Source: Caldimonas mangrovi
GTDB taxonomy: Bacteria > Pseudomonadota > Gammaproteobacteria > Burkholderiales > Burkholderiaceae_C
Length of the DNA: 64,000 nucleotides
Assembly: GCF_023721835.1 (NCBI RefSeq)
Contig: NZ_JAMKFE010000009.1
Span: 161,147-225,146 of the forward strand
Reading direction: 5' to 3'
Each line of letters opens with the position of its first letter. Within the stretch, counting starts at the first letter, position 1. The notes below the pieces were generated by a model. That model ran no database searches. It was not told the origin of the DNA and saw only the letters and a list, made by a program, of their open reading frames with translations. The position numbers were made by a program, and so were the translations under genes. Shown in pieces: positions 62,266 to 64,000 of this stretch.

Positions 62266-63375
62266 ATGCGCGGAAGCGACGGGATGCAAGAGGCGCTGTT
62301 CACGGTGGCCAAGCTCGAAGACTTCGTGCCGGCAGACCATCCGCTGCGTCCGATCCGCCTGCTGGTCAACGCAGCCCTGGTGCGCCTGAACGGCCTGTTC
62401 AACACGATATACGCCGATAACGGCCGTGCCTCGATCGCTCCTGAGAAGCTGCTGCGGGCGATGCTGATCCAGGTGTTCTTCTCGGTGCGCAGCGAGCGGC
62501 AGTTGATGGAACAGGTGCGCTACAACCTGCTGTACCGATGGTTCATCGGCTTGGCGATCGACGACGAGGTGTGGGACCACTCCACGTTCTCCAAGAACCG
62601 CGACCGGCTGTTGGAGCATGCGGTGGTGGAGAACTTCTTCACCGAGGTCATGACAGTGGCCGACCGACAGGGCCTGCTGTCGCGCGAGCACTTCTCGGTG
62701 GATGGCACTCTAATCCAGGCCTGGGCCAGTCACAAGAGCTTTGCGCGCAAGGACGGTGGCAGCGACGATGCCAACGGAGGTGGGAGCGGTCGCAACGCGC
62801 AGGCCAACTGGAAGGGCAAGCCGCGCGGCAACGACACGCACGCCAGCACGACCGACCCGGATTCGCGGCTGTTCAGGAAGAGCCACAACACGGCCGCCAC
62901 GCTTTGCTACCAAGGCCACGTGCTGATGGAGAACCGCTCGGGGCTGGTGGTCAGCGCCGTGGTCACGCACGCGGACGGCAAAGGGGAGCGGGCGGCTGCA
63001 TTGGCGATGCTCGACAGGCTGCCGGGCCGGCACCTGAAGACGCTCGGCGCAGACAAGGCCTACGATCTGCGCGACTTCGTACAGGCGTGCCGCCAGCGTC
63101 GCGTCACCCCGCACGTGGCGAGCAACGTCACTCACATCGGTGGCAGCGCGATCGACGGGCGCACGATGCGGCACAGCGGTTATGCCGCAAGCCAGGTGGT
63201 CCGAAAACGCATCGAGGAGCACTTCGGCTGGGGCAAGACCATCGGACGCATTCGTCAGACGGTGTACCGAGGAATCAAACGGGTCGACCAGCACTTCAAA
63301 CTGACGATGACAGCGAGCAACATCGTGCGCATGGCTCGAATACTGACCTTGCCGCCGCAAGGAGTGGCGCAATGA
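62266..63375 (+). CDS. IS5-family DDE transposase
   Basis: 369-residue DDE transposase, full length. N-terminal DNA-binding region (ADHPLRPIRLLVNAAL), catalytic Asp in FSVDGTLIQAWASHKSF, second Asp in LGADKAYDLRDF, and catalytic Glu in RKRIEEHFGWGKTIGRI. No frameshift or stop, so the element may be active. GGGGAG ribosome site precedes the ATG. Confidence 0.93.
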   Translation: MRGSDGMQEALFTVAKLEDFVPADHPLRPIRLLVNAALVRLNGLFNTIYADNGRASIAPEKLLRAMLIQVFFSVRSERQLMEQVRYNLLYRWFIGLAIDDEVWDHSTFSKNRDRLLEHAVVENFFTEVMTVADRQGLLSREHFSVDGTLIQAWASHKSFARKDGGSDDANGGGSGRNAQANWKGKPRGNDTHASTTDPDSRLFRKSHNTAATLCYQGHVLMENRSGLVVSAVVTHADGKGERAAALAMLDRLPGRHLKTLGADKAYDLRDFVQACRQRRVTPHVASNVTHIGGSAIDGRTMRHSGYAASQVVRKRIEEHFGWGKTIGRIRQTVYRGIKRVDQHFKLTMTASNIVRMARILTLPPQGVAQ

Positions 63376-63499
63376 GCGCCGCAAAGGGGCTGCGGAGTAC
63401 CGTCCCGCTGCCAGAACACAAACCGAACGCATCTCGGCACCGATCGATGACTCGAAATTGCTTCGCGTTCGATGCCCTTGTCGGGTTCGGTGATGGTTT

Positions 63500-63511
63500 T
63501 TCAACAGCCTG
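63500..63511 (-). repeat. IS right inverted repeat
   Basis: TTCAACAGCCTG, perfect inverse of the left end; beyond it the two ends diverge. Confidence 0.9.
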
Positions 63512-63544
63512 CTAAGGCCTGTTCACACGACGGAGGGCTGATGC

Positions 63545-63739
63545 GTTGTTGTCCAAAAGGCCGTGAGCAAGGCGCAAAACGAAGCCGGGTGGGGCGTTGG
63601 GAAGCGTCCGTGCGCGATAGCTGTACAGCGCAGCAACGCCATTTGCCGCGCTACGCCTGGTTCGCTGCGCAGACCGGACGGCTGCGCGCGGCACCCGGCG
63701 AGGCTTTGCAACGCCGCGCACGGCCTTTTGGACAACAAC
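63545..63739. repeat. First inner palindrome of the MITE
   Basis: 21-bp perfect inverted repeats at 63545-63565 and 63719-63739 (GTTGTTGTCCAAAAGGCCGTG) enclose a GC-rich centre holding the 10-bp palindrome GCTGTACAGC at 63620-63629. Confidence 0.8.
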
Positions 63740-63752
63740 CCGCAGGGAGCGG

Positions 63753-63841
63753 GCCTGCCAGGGCGCAGCGCGTCGTAGGGCGCCTCGCCCAGACGCCCAG
63801 TCTGGGCGGCCTTGCCCGCCTCGCTCTGCGCCCTGGCAGGC
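63753..63841. repeat. Second inner palindrome of the MITE
   Basis: 16-bp perfect inverted repeats (GCCTGCCAGGGCGCAG) around a central 9-bp hairpin (CGCCCAGAC / GTCTGGGCG at 63786-63808), an almost continuous foldback of 89 bases. Confidence 0.8.
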
Positions 63842-63875
63842 TCGCCCGCACAGCCCTTCGTCGTGTGAACAGGCC

Positions 63876-64000
63876 CTAGGTGTGAAGAGTCAAGAGGTTC
63901 TTTCGTGATTTTTTGATCCGGGACATAGGCGGCAGGCAGCCGATGCCATGGTGCGGACGGTGCCAGTTGTAAAAGTGATTCCAGACGGGCAAGGCGATGC
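63876..64000 (-). CDS. IS481-family transposase, C-terminal end
   Basis: Minus-strand reading from the window edge ends WNHFYNWHRPHHGIGCLPPM and, after SRIKKSRKNLLTLHT, stops. The YNWHRPH motif is the end of the catalytic domain in IS481/IS3-type DDE transposases, and the tail fits IS481. The TAG stop is supplied by the CTAG flank of the MITE. The rest lies beyond the window. Confidence 0.8.
   Translation of the reverse strand, partial: IALPVWNHFYNWHRPHHGIGCLPPMSRIKKSRKNLLTLHT

Larger units (their letters stand above)
62175..63511 (+). mobile_element. IS5-family insertion sequence
   Basis: 1337-bp element bounded by perfect 12-bp inverted repeats (CAGGCTGTTGAA at 62175; TTCAACAGCCTG at the right end). 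It is flanked by CTAG (62171-62174) and CTAA (63512-63515), a one-base-diverged YTAR-type target duplication. One intact transposase gene lies inside. Confidence 0.9.
63516..63875. mobile_element. MITE-like palindromic element
   Basis: 360-bp non-coding block with terminal inverted repeats of 25 bp matching at 24 (63516-63540 and 63851-63875, beginning GGCCTGTTCACACGACG). Flanks CTAA (63512-63515) and CTAG (63876-63879) fit a 4-bp target duplication. Inside are a perfect 21-bp inverted repeat (63545-63565 with 63719-63739) and a perfect 16-bp one (63753-63768 with 63826-63841). No convincing gene: the open frame through it is palindromic repeat. Confidence 0.75.

Noticed and set aside
63472..63879. 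Open frame of 135 codons across the MITE
   Set aside because: Translation is low-complexity and arises from inverted repeats; spans two insertion junctions.

Overview
The window is 64 kb of high-GC chromosomal DNA from a betaproteobacterium, most likely order Burkholderiales (Rubrivivax/Leptothrix/Caldimonas-like). The case rests on the gene order rpsF-priB-rpsR-rplI, the cell-envelope run from frr to rnhB, PEP synthase divergent from its regulator, and overall protein character. The genus is an inference. I see no tRNA or rRNA genes, CRISPR array or prophage. Almost all of it is dense housekeeping sequence; the mobile DNA sits in the last 1.8 kb.

Layout. 1-12.2 kb: one long plus-strand run (frr, uppS, cdsA, dxr, rseP, bamA, skp, lpxD, fabZ, lpxA, lpxB, rnhB, a SpoU-type RNA methyltransferase) that makes undecaprenyl carrier, CDP-diacylglycerol, isoprenoid precursor and lipid A, and assembles outer-membrane proteins; most genes overlap or nearly touch. 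12.2-15.6 kb: ppsR and ppsA, divergent. 15.7-19.2 kb: a small membrane protein, a TPR protein and a two-gene sodium:solute symporter. 19.2-22.5 kb: rpsF-priB-rpsR-rplI, then dnaB. 22.5-25.3 kb: minus-strand PIN-PhoH ATPase, Bcp peroxiredoxin and an Mth938-like protein. 25.5-32.3 kb: a co-directional run for alanine/threonine metabolism (aminotransferase, hom, thrC), molybdenum cofactor (mobB, moeA, moaD, moaE) and crcB. 32.4-35.1 kb: clpB behind a good sigma-32 type promoter.

35.1-49.6 kb: NAD de novo synthesis genes (nadB; nadA-nadC) separated by a comFB-like gene, the complete hutC-U-H-G-I histidine-degradation operon with its HutC operator, and an M48 peptidase fused to a type IV pilin-like domain. 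This block is bracketed by two divergent paralogues of a hypothetical protein whose C-terminus resembles a Roadblock/LC7 domain; one is next to nadB, the other next to nadA.

49.8-56.2 kb: an AraC regulator divergent from an MFS-RidA-PPOX-cupin run, then a hydrolase and an orphan acetolactate-synthase-like enzyme. 56.4-62.2 kb: a DUF3592-type membrane protein, an HI0933-type flavoprotein, an L,D-transpeptidase facing a DUF882 (MepK-like) endopeptidase, and a diguanylate cyclase with an inhibitory site.

62.2-64 kb: nested mobile DNA at the stop codon of the diguanylate cyclase: an intact IS5-family element, a 360-bp MITE-like palindromic element, and the end of an IS481-family transposase. The most unusual items are the Roadblock-like paralogue pair around the NAD genes, the protease-pilin fusion, the symporter with a coiled-coil insert and an EF-hand-like loop, and the layered insertions with CTAG target duplications.
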